From Ramlibacter sp. (GTDB taxonomy: Bacteria; Pseudomonadota; Gammaproteobacteria; Burkholderiales; Burkholderiaceae_C), in contig JAHBZN010000002.1 in assembly GCA_019635415.1 (NCBI GenBank), forward strand, positions 620,001 to 684,000: a stretch of 64,000 nt of DNA, given 5' to 3'. Shown here in pieces: positions 24,995 through 33,118 of this stretch. The translations under genes and the position numbers were made by a program. Position 1 is the first letter of the stretch; each line of letters opens with the position of its first letter. Under the pieces are notes generated by a model, which was given only the letters and a program-made list of their open reading frames with translations, searched no databases and was not told where the DNA came from.

Positions 24995-25189
24995 ATGAAA
25001 CGCAACGAAGCAAGCTGGGACCGCGTCTTGCGCGTCGTCGCCGGCCTCGCGCTCATCGGCGCGGCAGCGGAGGGCGCCATTGGCGCATGGGGGTATGTTG
25101 GCGTGGTGCCGCTGCTCACGGGGGCCGTTGGCATGTGCCCGCTGTACAGTCTGCTGGGTATCAGCACCTGTCCGGTCAAGGCCGATTAG
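24995..25189 (+). CDS. DUF2892-type small membrane protein
   Basis: 64 aa: a short charged start (MKRNEASWDRVLRVVAG) and two hydrophobic stretches separated by GAWGYVGVVP, ending MCPLYSLLGISTCPVKAD. This is the YgaP C-terminal/DUF2892 membrane domain as a stand-alone protein; the two cysteines are typical. Start supported by GAAAGGAAG before the ATG. Role unknown, often linked to rhodanese or sulfur metabolism. Confidence 0.85.
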   Translation: MKRNEASWDRVLRVVAGLALIGAAAEGAIGAWGYVGVVPLLTGAVGMCPLYSLLGISTCPVKAD

Positions 25190-25247
25190 CGGCCTGCACC
25201 GTCTCACGCGGCGACGGGGAGGCCGATTTGCCGGGCATACTCGGCGC

Positions 25248-25742
25248 ATGAATCTGCTGTCGTCTTTCTGTCCATTGCTGTATGTCCGGGTGTCCCCCGA
25301 CGTTCTCAGCGTGAGGGATGTGAAGGCCGGGGTCGAGATTTCGGAGCCTGCCCAGGTGGCGATCCGCGACCAGGGCAAGGCTGTCATCGTGGGTGTGGGC
25401 CTGCAGGCGGCGCCGGCAGTGGCGGCTGGTGGCCCAGTGCGTTTGGTCAGGCCTTTTGCGCACCCGCGCTCACTGGTGTCCGACTTTACCGTGGCGCAGC
25501 AGCTACTGAAGGCGTTTGTGTTTCGTCTGCAGCGCCGTTCATGGCTGCTGCCAGCCCCACGGCTGGTGATGCACCTTCTGGGCGACCCCGTCGGCGGCTT
25601 CACCCAGGTGGAGATTCGGGCTTTTTACGAGATGGCGCTGGGCGCAGGTGCGGCCGAGGCCGTGGTCCGGGAAGGACGCCCACTCACTGACGAAGAACTT
25701 CTGGCGGGAGACTTCGCCGCCGGCGGACGGGTGCTTTCGTGA
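25248..25742 (+). CDS. MreB-like protein, short form
   Basis: 164 aa. Two segments resemble MreB: LVRPFAHPRSLVSDFTVAQQ LLKAF (compare the RP..DGVIADF.V.E.ML region, ~65-85) and EIRAFYEMALGAGAAEAVV (compare AIRESAEGAGAREV, ~120-140). The phosphate-binding loops and the C-terminal half of MreB are absent. It is therefore a shortened relative, either a degenerate paralogue or a family with a different role; it is not expected to polymerise like MreB. The frame is open upstream but the ATG at 25248 begins the recognisable part. Confidence 0.6.
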   Translation: MNLLSSFCPLLYVRVSPDVLSVRDVKAGVEISEPAQVAIRDQGKAVIVGVGLQAAPAVAAGGPVRLVRPFAHPRSLVSDFTVAQQLLKAFVFRLQRRSWLLPAPRLVMHLLGDPVGGFTQVEIRAFYEMALGAGAAEAVVREGRPLTDEELLAGDFAAGGRVLS

Positions 25743-25798
25743 CCCTGGCAGACTGAAGGGTCGGCACAATCGGAGGGTCTCATTTGACCTGCACTCCC

Positions 25799-26314
25799 AT
25801 GCCACGCTACGTCGCCTTCCTTCGCGGGGTCAGCCCGCAAAACGCCAGCATGCCGGCGCTCAGGCAGTGCTTTGAGTCTGCCGGTTTCACCGAGGTGCGC
25901 ACGCTGCTGTCCAGCGGCAACGTGGTCTTCAACGCCCGCTCGTCGTCAGTGAGCGCCCTGCAGCGGCGCTGTGAGAAAGCCATGCAGGCCGACCTGCCTC
26001 AGGGCTTCGCCGCCATCGTCCGGCCCGCGCTGCACCTGCAGGCCCTGCTGGCGGCCGACCCGTTCGCGGGGTTCGACCTGCCTGCATCGGCCAAGCGCAT
26101 CGTCACCTTCCTGCGCACGCCGCCACAGGCCGTCGTCCAGCTGCCAATCGAGCGCGACGACGCGGTCATCCTCAAGCTCGACGGCGGCGAGGTGTTCTCG
26201 GCCTATGTGCCCGGCGACAAGGGGCCGGTGTTCATGAACCTGATCGAGCGCACCTTTGGCAAGGACGTGACCACGCGCACGCTCGACACAGTGCGCAAGT
26301 GCGCGCAGGCCTGA
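25799..26314 (+). CDS. DUF1697 family protein
   Basis: 171-aa cytoplasmic protein. Recognised from YVAFLRGVSPQNASMPALRQ, LLSSGNVVFNA and FMNLIERTFGKDVTTRTLDT VRK. DUF1697 proteins are widespread and uncharacterised. ATG at 25799 chosen over a TTG 15 bases upstream. Single gene, 100 bases before the stand-alone atpE. Confidence 0.85.
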   Translation: MPRYVAFLRGVSPQNASMPALRQCFESAGFTEVRTLLSSGNVVFNARSSSVSALQRRCEKAMQADLPQGFAAIVRPALHLQALLAADPFAGFDLPASAKRIVTFLRTPPQAVVQLPIERDDAVILKLDGGEVFSAYVPGDKGPVFMNLIERTFGKDVTTRTLDTVRKCAQA

Positions 26315-26656
<342 letters not shown>

Positions 26657-26674
26657 CAAACCGCGGTTTTGAAT

Positions 26675-26735
26675 GAAAAGTGGCTGTAGCCCTTGTGGGG
26701 CGGCCACTTTCAGCTACAAAAACAGGAGCAAAAGG
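26675..26735 (+). repeat. Dispersed repeat, copy C
   Basis: AAAAGTGGCTGTAGCCCTTG, CGGCCACTTTCAGCTAC, AAAAACAGGAGCAAAA. AAAGTGGC and GCCACTTT form an 8-bp inverted repeat. It lies between convergent atpE and cytochrome genes, where a bidirectional terminator would be expected. Confidence 0.85.
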
Positions 26736-26747
26736 GCAGGGCCGACG

Positions 26748-28676
26748 TCAGCGCTGCGTGCTGCCGCGCTGCTGGCTCACCTCCAGCTCGCTCACGCCAG
26801 CGGCATGGTTGCCCCAGGCATTGCGGATGTGGGTCAGCACGGCGGCCGTGTCGGCGTCGTTGAGCAGCAGCACATACGGCGGCATGCCAAAGGGCTTGGG
26901 ATTGCCGGCCGTGGCCGGCGCGAAGCCCCCGTTCAGCACGATCTGCACGAGGTTGGCCGTGGTGCCCAGCGTGACGGCGCGGTTGCCGGCCAGCCGCGGG
27001 TAGGCTCCCGGCACGCCCTGGCCCTGATCGCCGTGGCACTGGACGCAGTGCTTGTCGTACAGCTCGGCGCCGCGCTGGGCCAGGCGAGAGTTCACCGCTG
27101 CGGGCGCCTTCGGGGCGGGGGAGGGCGCGGCAGGCAGGCTGCGCAGGTAGGTGGCCATGGCGCCCAGGTCGGCATCGCTCAGGTGCTGCGTGCTGGCCTG
27201 CACCACCTCGGCCATGGGCCCGAGCACCGAGGCCTGTGGCGACACCCCCGTTTTGAGCAGCGCCACGATCTGTTCCAGCGGCCATCGCGCCACGCCCGCC
27301 TCGGCGTCGGCCCCCAGCGAGGGCGCGTACCAGTTCTGCATGGGGATCATGCCGCCAGCCAGGTTGAGCGGGTTGCGCGTGGCACCCAGCGCGTTGCGCG
27401 GCGCGTGGCAGGCGGCGCAGTGCCCCAGGCCCTGGACCAGGTAGGCGCCACGGTTCCATTCGGCGCTCTGCGAGGCGTCGGTCTCGTAGTCCTGCGGGCT
27501 GAACGACAGCAGGCGCCAGGCCCACAGCGCGGTTTGCGTGCTGTAGGGCCAGCGCAGCGCGTGCGGCGTGTTGGCTCGCGCGACCGGCGGTAGGCTCATC
27601 AGGTAGGCGTGCAGGGCGTCCGAGTCGGCCCGGGTCACGCGGGTGTAGCTGGGATAGGGGAACGCCGGGTACAGCAGCCGGCCGTCACGCGCCTCGCCTT
27701 CGTGCATGGCGCGCCAGAAGTCGTCGGCCGTCCACAGCCCGATGCCGGTCGCTTTGTCCGGCGTGAGATTGCTGGTGTGCAACCGGCCGAACGGGGTGTC
27801 GATGGCGCGCCCGCCGCTGTAGGGCGCTGCGCCCGCCACGGTATGGCAGGCCATGCAGTTGCCAGCGCGCGCCAGATAGGCACCGCGCGCCACCTGGGCC
27901 GTGGTGCCCGTCACGTCCGGCGTGGCGGGCGCGGCGGGCGCTTGGGGCGTGGCAACTGCCGGCGCTTTCGGGGGGGTGGCCGCGCCGCAGGCCATGGCCG
28001 GCGCGCGTGGCAGCGCGGCCGCCGGGTGGCTGTCGCGCGGCACCGGCTGGGCCGCCAGCCAGGTGGCCACGGCGTTGATGTCGTCCAGGCTCAGCGCGCG
28101 CGCAATCTGGCCCATGCAGTCGGGCGCGTGGGCCTGGCGCTGGCCGGCACGCCAGGCGCCAAGCTGGGCATTGAGGTAGTCGCGTGGCAGGCCCACCAGA
28201 CCGGGGGTGGCGGGCTGCACCCCGGTCAGGGCCGCGCCGTGGCACGACACGCAGGCGGGGATCCTGCGCGCGGCGTCGCCCTCCAGTGCCAGGGCTTCGC
28301 CGCGCCGCCAGGCCTGGGCGGTGGTGCTGCCGCGGGGCGCGGGCGGTGGGTAGGGTACTTCCAGCGCGGCGAAGTGCCGGGCCATCTCCATGAGGTAGTC
28401 GTTGCTCAGCGGTTCGAGCAGGCCGGCCATGAGGCCGTAGTGGCGCCGGCCCTCGCGGAAGTTCAGCAACTGGTTGTAGAGGTAGCCGGCGGGCTTGCCG
28501 GCAATGCGCGGGTAGTACCCGTCGGGCCCGGCCCGGCCCTGCGCGCCGTGGCAGGCGGTGCACGCCAGCGTGCGCTGGGCCATGGTGTCTTCGAAGGTGG
28601 CGGGGGCGGCGCGCACAGGGGCCGCGGCGGCAGCCAGCCACAGGGCCAGCGCGCCCAGAAGGCGGAAACGGGACAT
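26748..28676 (-). CDS. Penta-haem cytochrome c (c4-like plus alcohol-dehydrogenase-type cytochrome fusion)
   Basis: 642 aa with a signal peptide (residues ~1-23). Five CxxCH haem motifs: CTACH (39), CVSCH (~142), CMACH (~275), CAACH (~418), CVQCH (~555). The N-terminal two resemble di-haem cytochrome c4/c553 (TACHGAQGRAGPDGYYPRIA); the C-terminal three resemble the AdhB tri-haem subunit (GNCMACHTVAG; HCAACHAPRNALGA; CVQCHGDQGQGVPGAYPRLA), joined by a Pro/Ala-rich linker (~225-255). Periplasmic electron transfer is expected; no matching dehydrogenase gene is adjacent. The ferredoxin gene directly precedes it. Confidence 0.9.
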   Translation of the reverse strand: MSRFRLLGALALWLAAAAAPVRAAPATFEDTMAQRTLACTACHGAQGRAGPDGYYPRIAGKPAGYLYNQLLNFREGRRHYGLMAGLLEPLSNDYLMEMARHFAALEVPYPPPAPRGSTTAQAWRRGEALALEGDAARRIPACVSCHGAALTGVQPATPGLVGLPRDYLNAQLGAWRAGQRQAHAPDCMGQIARALSLDDINAVATWLAAQPVPRDSHPAAALPRAPAMACGAATPPKAPAVATPQAPAAPATPDVTGTTAQVARGAYLARAGNCMACHTVAGAAPYSGGRAIDTPFGRLHTSNLTPDKATGIGLWTADDFWRAMHEGEARDGRLLYPAFPYPSYTRVTRADSDALHAYLMSLPPVARANTPHALRWPYSTQTALWAWRLLSFSPQDYETDASQSAEWNRGAYLVQGLGHCAACHAPRNALGATRNPLNLAGGMIPMQNWYAPSLGADAEAGVARWPLEQIVALLKTGVSPQASVLGPMAEVVQASTQHLSDADLGAMATYLRSLPAAPSPAPKAPAAVNSRLAQRGAELYDKHCVQCHGDQGQGVPGAYPRLAGNRAVTLGTTANLVQIVLNGGFAPATAGNPKPFGMPPYVLLLNDADTAAVLTHIRNAWGNHAAGVSELEVSQQRGSTQR

Positions 28677-28970
28677 TCAGCTATTGTGGGACAGATCGAT
28701 CACCACGTCTGACGCCGGGTAGGCCACGCAGGGCAGGATCCAGCCCTCGGCCTTTTCCTCGGCGCTCAGTCCCGGCCACTCGATGCGGTAGCGCACCTGC
28801 CCGCTGGCCAGGTGGCGGATGCAGGTGCGGCAGGTGCCGTTGCGGCACGAGCTGGCCAGTTCGATGCCGGCCGCCTCGGCGGCCAGCAGCAGGGGCAGGC
28901 CAGCCGGAGCGCTGAAGGCCCGGCCGGTGGGCGCCAGCACGGCGGAGTAGGTGGTTTCGGCTTCGGTCAT
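28677..28970 (-). CDS. 2Fe-2S plant-type ferredoxin
   Basis: 97 aa. Cluster ligands CRNGTCRTC (Cys42, 47, 50) and a distal Cys in ILPCVAYP (~80), the usual CxxxxCxxC...C pattern. Compared with the family it is a small single-domain ferredoxin. It directly precedes the penta-haem cytochrome gene with no gap, implying one transcript, but the ferredoxin is cytoplasmic while the cytochrome is exported, so a direct electron path between them is unlikely. Confidence 0.9.
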   Translation of the reverse strand: MTEAETTYSAVLAPTGRAFSAPAGLPLLLAAEAAGIELASSCRNGTCRTCIRHLASGQVRYRIEWPGLSAEEKAEGWILPCVAYPASDVVIDLSHNS

Positions 28971-29026
28971 GGGGCGCGGCCATCATAATCACGCCCCCGG
29001 GCGACAATGTCGCCTGCTCCGTTTCA

Positions 29027-29569
29027 ATGACTGTTCCGCAGATTCCGACCATGCCGAGTTACCTTGTCCGCCCCGCCAAGCCTGGCGACGCGCCATCCAT
29101 CGCCGAAATCCATGTCGCCGCCTGGCAGGCCGCCTACACGGGCCTGATGCCCGACGAGCACCTGAAGGGCCTGTCCGCCGCCAAGCGCCTGCCGCTGTGG
29201 CGCGAAGCCATCGAGTTCAGTGAGCCCCAGGTGTTCGTTGCCACCGAGGGCGACGCGGTGGTGGGCTTTGTCGGCTTTGACCGCTCGCGCGATCCCAAGT
29301 CCAAGCCCACCACGGGCGAGGTCTGGGCCATGTACGTGGCGCCCGGCCACTGGGGCCAGGGCGCCGGCCTGGCGCTGTGGGACGCCGCGCGCGAAGGTCT
29401 GCTCGACGAAGACTGCACCGACGTCACCCTCTGGGTGCTGCTGCGCAACGAGCGGGCGCTGCGCTTCTACGAGCTGGCCGGATTCAAGCGCGAACTCAAC
29501 ACGGCGCGCACCACCACCGTGGGCGGCGCCAAGCTCGAGGAAATCCGCCTCAAGCGCAAGCTGGACTGA
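29027..29569 (+). CDS. GNAT-family N-acetyltransferase
   Basis: 180 aa. Acetyl-CoA site [20 protein letters not shown] (R/Q-x-x-G-x-G/A, ~103-122) and a closing [16 protein letters not shown] typical of RimI-like GNATs. Substrate unknown. ATG at 29027 used; a second in-frame ATG at 29051 (MPSYLVRPA) is also plausible, neither has a strong ribosome site. Followed one base later by the DUF808 gene. Confidence 0.88.
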   Translation: MTVPQIPTMPSYLVRPAKPGDAPSIAEIHVAAWQAAYTGLMPDEHLKGLSAAKRLPLWREAIEFSEPQVFVATEGDAVVGFVGFDRSRDPKSKPTTGEVWAMYVAPGHWGQGAGLALWDAAREGLLDEDCTDVTLWVLLRNERALRFYELAGFKRELNTARTTTVGGAKLEEIRLKRKLD

Positions 29570-29570
29570 C

Positions 29571-30506
29571 ATGGCCTCCAGCCTGCTGGCCCTGATCGAC
29601 GATATCGCGTCCATCCTGGACGACGTGTCGCTGCTGACCAAGGTGGCCGCCAAGAAGACGGCCGGCGTGCTGGGCGACGATCTTGCGCTCAACGCCCAGC
29701 AGGTCACCGGCGTCAGCGCCGACCGCGAGCTGCCCGTGGTCTGGGCCGTGGCGCGAGGGTCCTTGCTCAACAAGGCCATTCTGGTGCCGGCGGCCCTGGC
29801 CATCAGCGCCTTCGCCCCCTGGGCGGTCACGCCCCTGCTGATGGTGGGCGGCGCGTTCCTGTGCTTCGAGGGCTTCGAGAAGGTGGCGCACCGCGTCCTG
29901 CACAGCGCCGAAGACGACCAGGCCCGGCGCGAGGCCCTGCGCCACGCGCTGGACGACACGTCGCAGGACCTCGTCCAGCTGGAGAAGGACAAGGTCAAGG
30001 GAGCCGTGCGCACCGATTTCATCCTCTCGGCCGAGATCATCGCCATCACCCTGGGCACGGTGGCCACCAGCCCGTTGCTGACCCAGGTGACGGTGCTGGT
30101 GGGCATTGCGCTGCTGATGACCGCGGGCGTGTACGGCCTGGTGGCGGGCATCGTCAAGCTCGACGACCTGGGCCTATATCTGAGCCGCCGCCAGGGTGCC
30201 GCCCCGCAGGCCGTGGGCCGGGCCATCCTGCGCGCCGCACCGTGGCTCATGAAGGGCCTGTCGGTGGCCGGCACGGTGGCCATGTTCCTGGTGGGGGGCG
30301 GCATCCTCACGCATGGCGTGGGCTGGCTGCACCATGGCATTGAAGGCGTGGCGCAGTGGGCCGCGCAGGTGCCGGGCATGGGCGCGCTGCTGGGTGCGCT
30401 GACCCCGCTGCTGCTGGACGCGCTCGCCGGCGTGGTGGCCGGTGGCCTCGTGCTGGCCACCGTCACTGCCATGCAGCGGCTGCTGCCGCGGCGGGCCGGT
30501 GCATGA
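29571..30506 (+). CDS. DUF808 family membrane protein (YedI-like)
   Basis: 311 aa, several hydrophobic segments. Typical start [51 protein letters not shown], and [17 protein letters not shown]808 proteins are inner-membrane proteins of unknown function. The ATG at 29571 directly follows the GNAT stop. Overlaps the methyltransferase start (ATGA). Confidence 0.88.
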   Translation: MASSLLALIDDIASILDDVSLLTKVAAKKTAGVLGDDLALNAQQVTGVSADRELPVVWAVARGSLLNKAILVPAALAISAFAPWAVTPLLMVGGAFLCFEGFEKVAHRVLHSAEDDQARREALRHALDDTSQDLVQLEKDKVKGAVRTDFILSAEIIAITLGTVATSPLLTQVTVLVGIALLMTAGVYGLVAGIVKLDDLGLYLSRRQGAAPQAVGRAILRAAPWLMKGLSVAGTVAMFLVGGGILTHGVGWLHHGIEGVAQWAAQVPGMGALLGALTPLLLDALAGVVAGGLVLATVTAMQRLLPRRAGA

Positions 30507-31645
30507 CCCCGGTCCTGATGGAATGGAGCGAGGGCGGGGCGCCACGGCAGGCGCTGTGGCGCAGCGAGGCCGGCCTGCCGCCACCGCGCCGCGTGCAGTG
30601 CGCCGACGACACATTGAGTGCCGATGCTGCCTACCGGCTGGCCTGCGAGGGCACGGCCCTGCTGTGGCGTGGCGATTTCCAGAACGCGCGGCAACTGCTG
30701 CAGGCCCTGGCTCGGCGCGCTGATCGCAAGCCGCGCCGCGGCCGCGACAAGCCGCCGCCAGCCACGCCGGCCGAGGCCTTTCACCTGCACCGCCAGGCGC
30801 TGGCGCAGCGCGCACGCGTGCTGGCCGCGGTGCTGATCCCGCTGGAGGCGGACCATGGCATTGCGTTGCGGCGCGGGCCCGACTGGCGGCAGGCGTGCAG
30901 CGAGGCCTGGGGCCCGGGCACGCAGGCCAGCGTGGTCACGCTGCGTGAGCTGCTGGGGCTCGTGGGGGCGCACGAGTGGCGCAAGAAGGGCGTGCCTGTG
31001 CCGGCCCTGGGGGCGTCCATCCATCCGCACTACGGCGTGTTCTCGCCGGTGCGGGGCGAGTACATCGACCTGGTGGCCCAGGCGCCCTTGCCGGCCACCG
31101 GCCTCGCGTTCGACGTGGGCACGGGCACCGGGGTGCTGGCGGCCGTGCTGGCGCGCCGCGGCGTGGCCCAGGTGGTGGCCACTGACCAGGACCCGCGGGC
31201 CCTGGCCTGCGCGCGCGACAACCTGGCCCGGCTGGGCCTGGACGGGCAGGTCCAGGTGCTGCAGGCCGATCTGTTTCCGCAGGGCACGGCGCCCCTGGTG
31301 GTGTGCAACCCGCCCTGGGTGCCGGCACGGCCCAGCTCGCCCATCGAGCACGCGGTGTATGACGAGGGCAGCCGCATGCTGCGGGGTTTTCTTGCAGGGC
31401 TGGCGGCGCACCTGGCGCCCGACGGCGAGGGCTGGCTGATCCTGTCGGACTTGGCCGAGCACCTGGGGCTGCGCTCGCGTGACGAGTTGCTGGGCTGGAT
31501 CGCCGGGGCGGGCCTGCAGGTGCGCGGCCGGCTGGACGCGCGGCCCCGCCACCCCAAGGCAGCCGACCCGGGCGACCCGTTGCACCGGGCGCGTGCCGCC
31601 GAAGTGACGTCGCTGTGGCGGCTGGGCGTGCGGGGGACGGCCTGA
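30503..31645 (+). CDS. Class I SAM-dependent methyltransferase (PrmC/HemK-like)
   Basis: 380 aa. N-terminal ~170 residues are unassigned; the catalytic domain has [18 protein letters not shown] (SAM motif I, ~205), [14 protein letters not shown] (motif II) and the NPPW motif [11 protein letters not shown] (~272) of N6-adenine or glutamine methyltransferases. Resembles RlmG/PrmC-type enzymes acting on nucleic acids or proteins; substrate unknown. Coupled by ATGA overlap to the DUF808 gene. Confidence 0.82.
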   Translation: MTPVLMEWSEGGAPRQALWRSEAGLPPPRRVQCADDTLSADAAYRLACEGTALLWRGDFQNARQLLQALARRADRKPRRGRDKPPPATPAEAFHLHRQALAQRARVLAAVLIPLEADHGIALRRGPDWRQACSEAWGPGTQASVVTLRELLGLVGAHEWRKKGVPVPALGASIHPHYGVFSPVRGEYIDLVAQAPLPATGLAFDVGTGTGVLAAVLARRGVAQVVATDQDPRALACARDNLARLGLDGQVQVLQADLFPQGTAPLVVCNPPWVPARPSSPIEHAVYDEGSRMLRGFLAGLAAHLAPDGEGWLILSDLAEHLGLRSRDELLGWIAGAGLQVRGRLDARPRHPKAADPGDPLHRARAAEVTSLWRLGVRGTA

Positions 31646-31729
31646 ACCTGCCGGGCGGCCGTTACACGGTTGCGTTGGCTCACACTCGGAAACAGAGTTT
31701 CGCGCGGCTTTGCGGTCCAATGGCAGCCC

Positions 31730-31993
31730 ATGGACACCGTAGCGGACTTTTCCGAAGCCAGCGACATTTTCACCAACCTGCACCAGGTGGAACACTACGC
31801 CCGCCGTCGGGGCCGCCGCGAGGTCGAGATCGCGTTGACGTCGGGTTGCCTCAGCCCGCACAGCGAGCGGGTGATCAGCGAGTGGCTGGCCCGCGATGAC
31901 GCGCGGCAAAGGCGCCGCGCCAGCCTGCCCCTGTGGCTGATGGGCCTGGCTGCGGCCGGGCTGGTGGCCGCCGGCCTGGCCTGGCTGTTCTGA
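31730..31993 (+). CDS. Small tail-anchored membrane protein, unknown
   Basis: 87 aa: a soluble acidic N-terminus (MDTVADFSEASDIFTNLHQV) and one C-terminal membrane helix (LWLMGLAAAGLVAAGLAWLF, ~66-87). No recognised domain. The ATG at 31730 begins the most plausible protein, although the frame is open further upstream. Function unknown. Confidence 0.6.
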   Translation: MDTVADFSEASDIFTNLHQVEHYARRRGRREVEIALTSGCLSPHSERVISEWLARDDARQRRRASLPLWLMGLAAAGLVAAGLAWLF

Positions 31994-32012
31994 CGCCTGG
32001 ACCCAGGTCCGC

Positions 32013-32549
32013 TCAGGCCGCCACTTCGGGCGGCAGCAACATGGCGATGCGTTCGCTGATCGAGTCGGCCCGCTCGGGGCCGGCCGCCTTCTCGATGTCC
32101 GCAATCATCTCGCGTGCGGCGGCAAGCATGCTGTCGCGGTCGCGCGCTGCGCGCAGCGCCTCGCGGAAGGCCTCGGCGCGCGCCGGGTCGCGCCGCGCGA
32201 ACATGCGCTCGCAGATGTCGAACAGGAACATGCGCGTGGTGGCCAGCGAGCGTTTGCCCTCGAACGGGTCGGCCGAGTTGCCGGGCGCGGCGGCCGGTGG
32301 CTCCAGCGGGGCCGGCGCCGAGGCGGGCGCGGGCTCGCTGATGGCCGGGCTCTGCCGCGAGGGCGAGAGGTAGCCGTCCCGCACCAGCTTCAGGACGATC
32401 TGCTCGCCTTCGCCGTCGAACAGGGGGCGGAAGTCGTGGATGGACCGCTGGCCATCGGCCAGCAGCAGCAGCGAGCGTTCGCGCTGGCCCAGCGTGCGCA
32501 CGCCCGGGCGCAGCTCGGAACGGGCTTTCTCGGTTTTTTGCAGCAGCAT
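32013..32549 (-). CDS. Conserved hypothetical protein, unknown function
   Basis: 178 aa. N-terminal helical part (LGQRERSLLLLADGQRSIHD FRPLFDGEGE) resembles a winged-helix or small regulatory fold, followed by a Pro/Ala-rich linker (~75-100) and a C-terminal helical domain (LFDICERMFARRDPARAEAF). No known domain can be assigned. Start at 32549 is preceded by a GGAGG ribosome site, eight bases away. Confidence 0.6.
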   Translation of the reverse strand: MLLQKTEKARSELRPGVRTLGQRERSLLLLADGQRSIHDFRPLFDGEGEQIVLKLVRDGYLSPSRQSPAISEPAPASAPAPLEPPAAAPGNSADPFEGKRSLATTRMFLFDICERMFARRDPARAEAFREALRAARDRDSMLAAAREMIADIEKAAGPERADSISERIAMLLPPEVAA

Positions 32550-32628
32550 GGATGGCACCTCCGGTCAGGCGCCAGTACACCCCAGTCCGGTGACAGCCGC
32601 GTGAAGGGCCTGTGCCCCGCCGGGGGAT

Positions 32629-33081
32629 TCAGGCCACGCGACCCGTGTTGCCGTGCACTTCGCAACCCGTGATGAGCCAGGCCTTGTCCTTTTGCTGCTG
32701 CAGGGTGTAGGTGGCCAGCCAGGGGGTGCCGCGGGCGTCGGTCATCTGCAGGCGTTGCACCACGGTGCCGTCGTCCAGCCTCTCGGGCACCAGGAAAGCC
32801 ACGTGCGCCGGGTCATAGACCACCGGGTAGCCATTGCGCACCATGGCCATGAAGCGCTCCGCCGAGCCCAGGCGCTCGCGCACGTTGGGCGCGGCGTACG
32901 AGAAGGCTTTTTCCGCGTCCCGCGCGGCAAAGGCATCCAGTTGGCCTTGCACCACGGCGCGCACGGCTTTCATGTCGGCGGGTGCCACGGGCCCCGCGCT
33001 GGCGGGAGGCGCCGCCGCGGCGCCCAGGCCGGCGGCCAGCAGGGACAGCACAAGCAACCGGCGGTGCGGTGAAGAGGTCAT
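32629..33081 (-). CDS. Secreted DUF4864 protein
   Basis: 150 aa with a Sec signal peptide (MTSSPHRRLLVLSLLAAGLG, cleavage near the ASAGPVAP region). The mature part (VVQGQLDAFAARDAEKAFSY AAPNVRERLGS ... GYPVVYDPAHVAFL) is the DUF4864 type of small periplasmic domain, NTF2-like in appearance. Function unknown. Confidence 0.72.
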   Translation of the reverse strand: MTSSPHRRLLVLSLLAAGLGAAAAPPASAGPVAPADMKAVRAVVQGQLDAFAARDAEKAFSYAAPNVRERLGSAERFMAMVRNGYPVVYDPAHVAFLVPERLDDGTVVQRLQMTDARGTPWLATYTLQQQKDKAWLITGCEVHGNTGRVA

Positions 33082-33118
33082 GGCGAGGCCTTTCAGTTCG
33101 GCGGACGCGATGGCTCCA

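Noticed and set aside
29024..32104. 1026-codon open frame on the minus strand across the GNAT, DUF808 and methyltransferase genes
   Set aside because: Shadow frame of three well-supported plus-strand genes; no recognisable domains.
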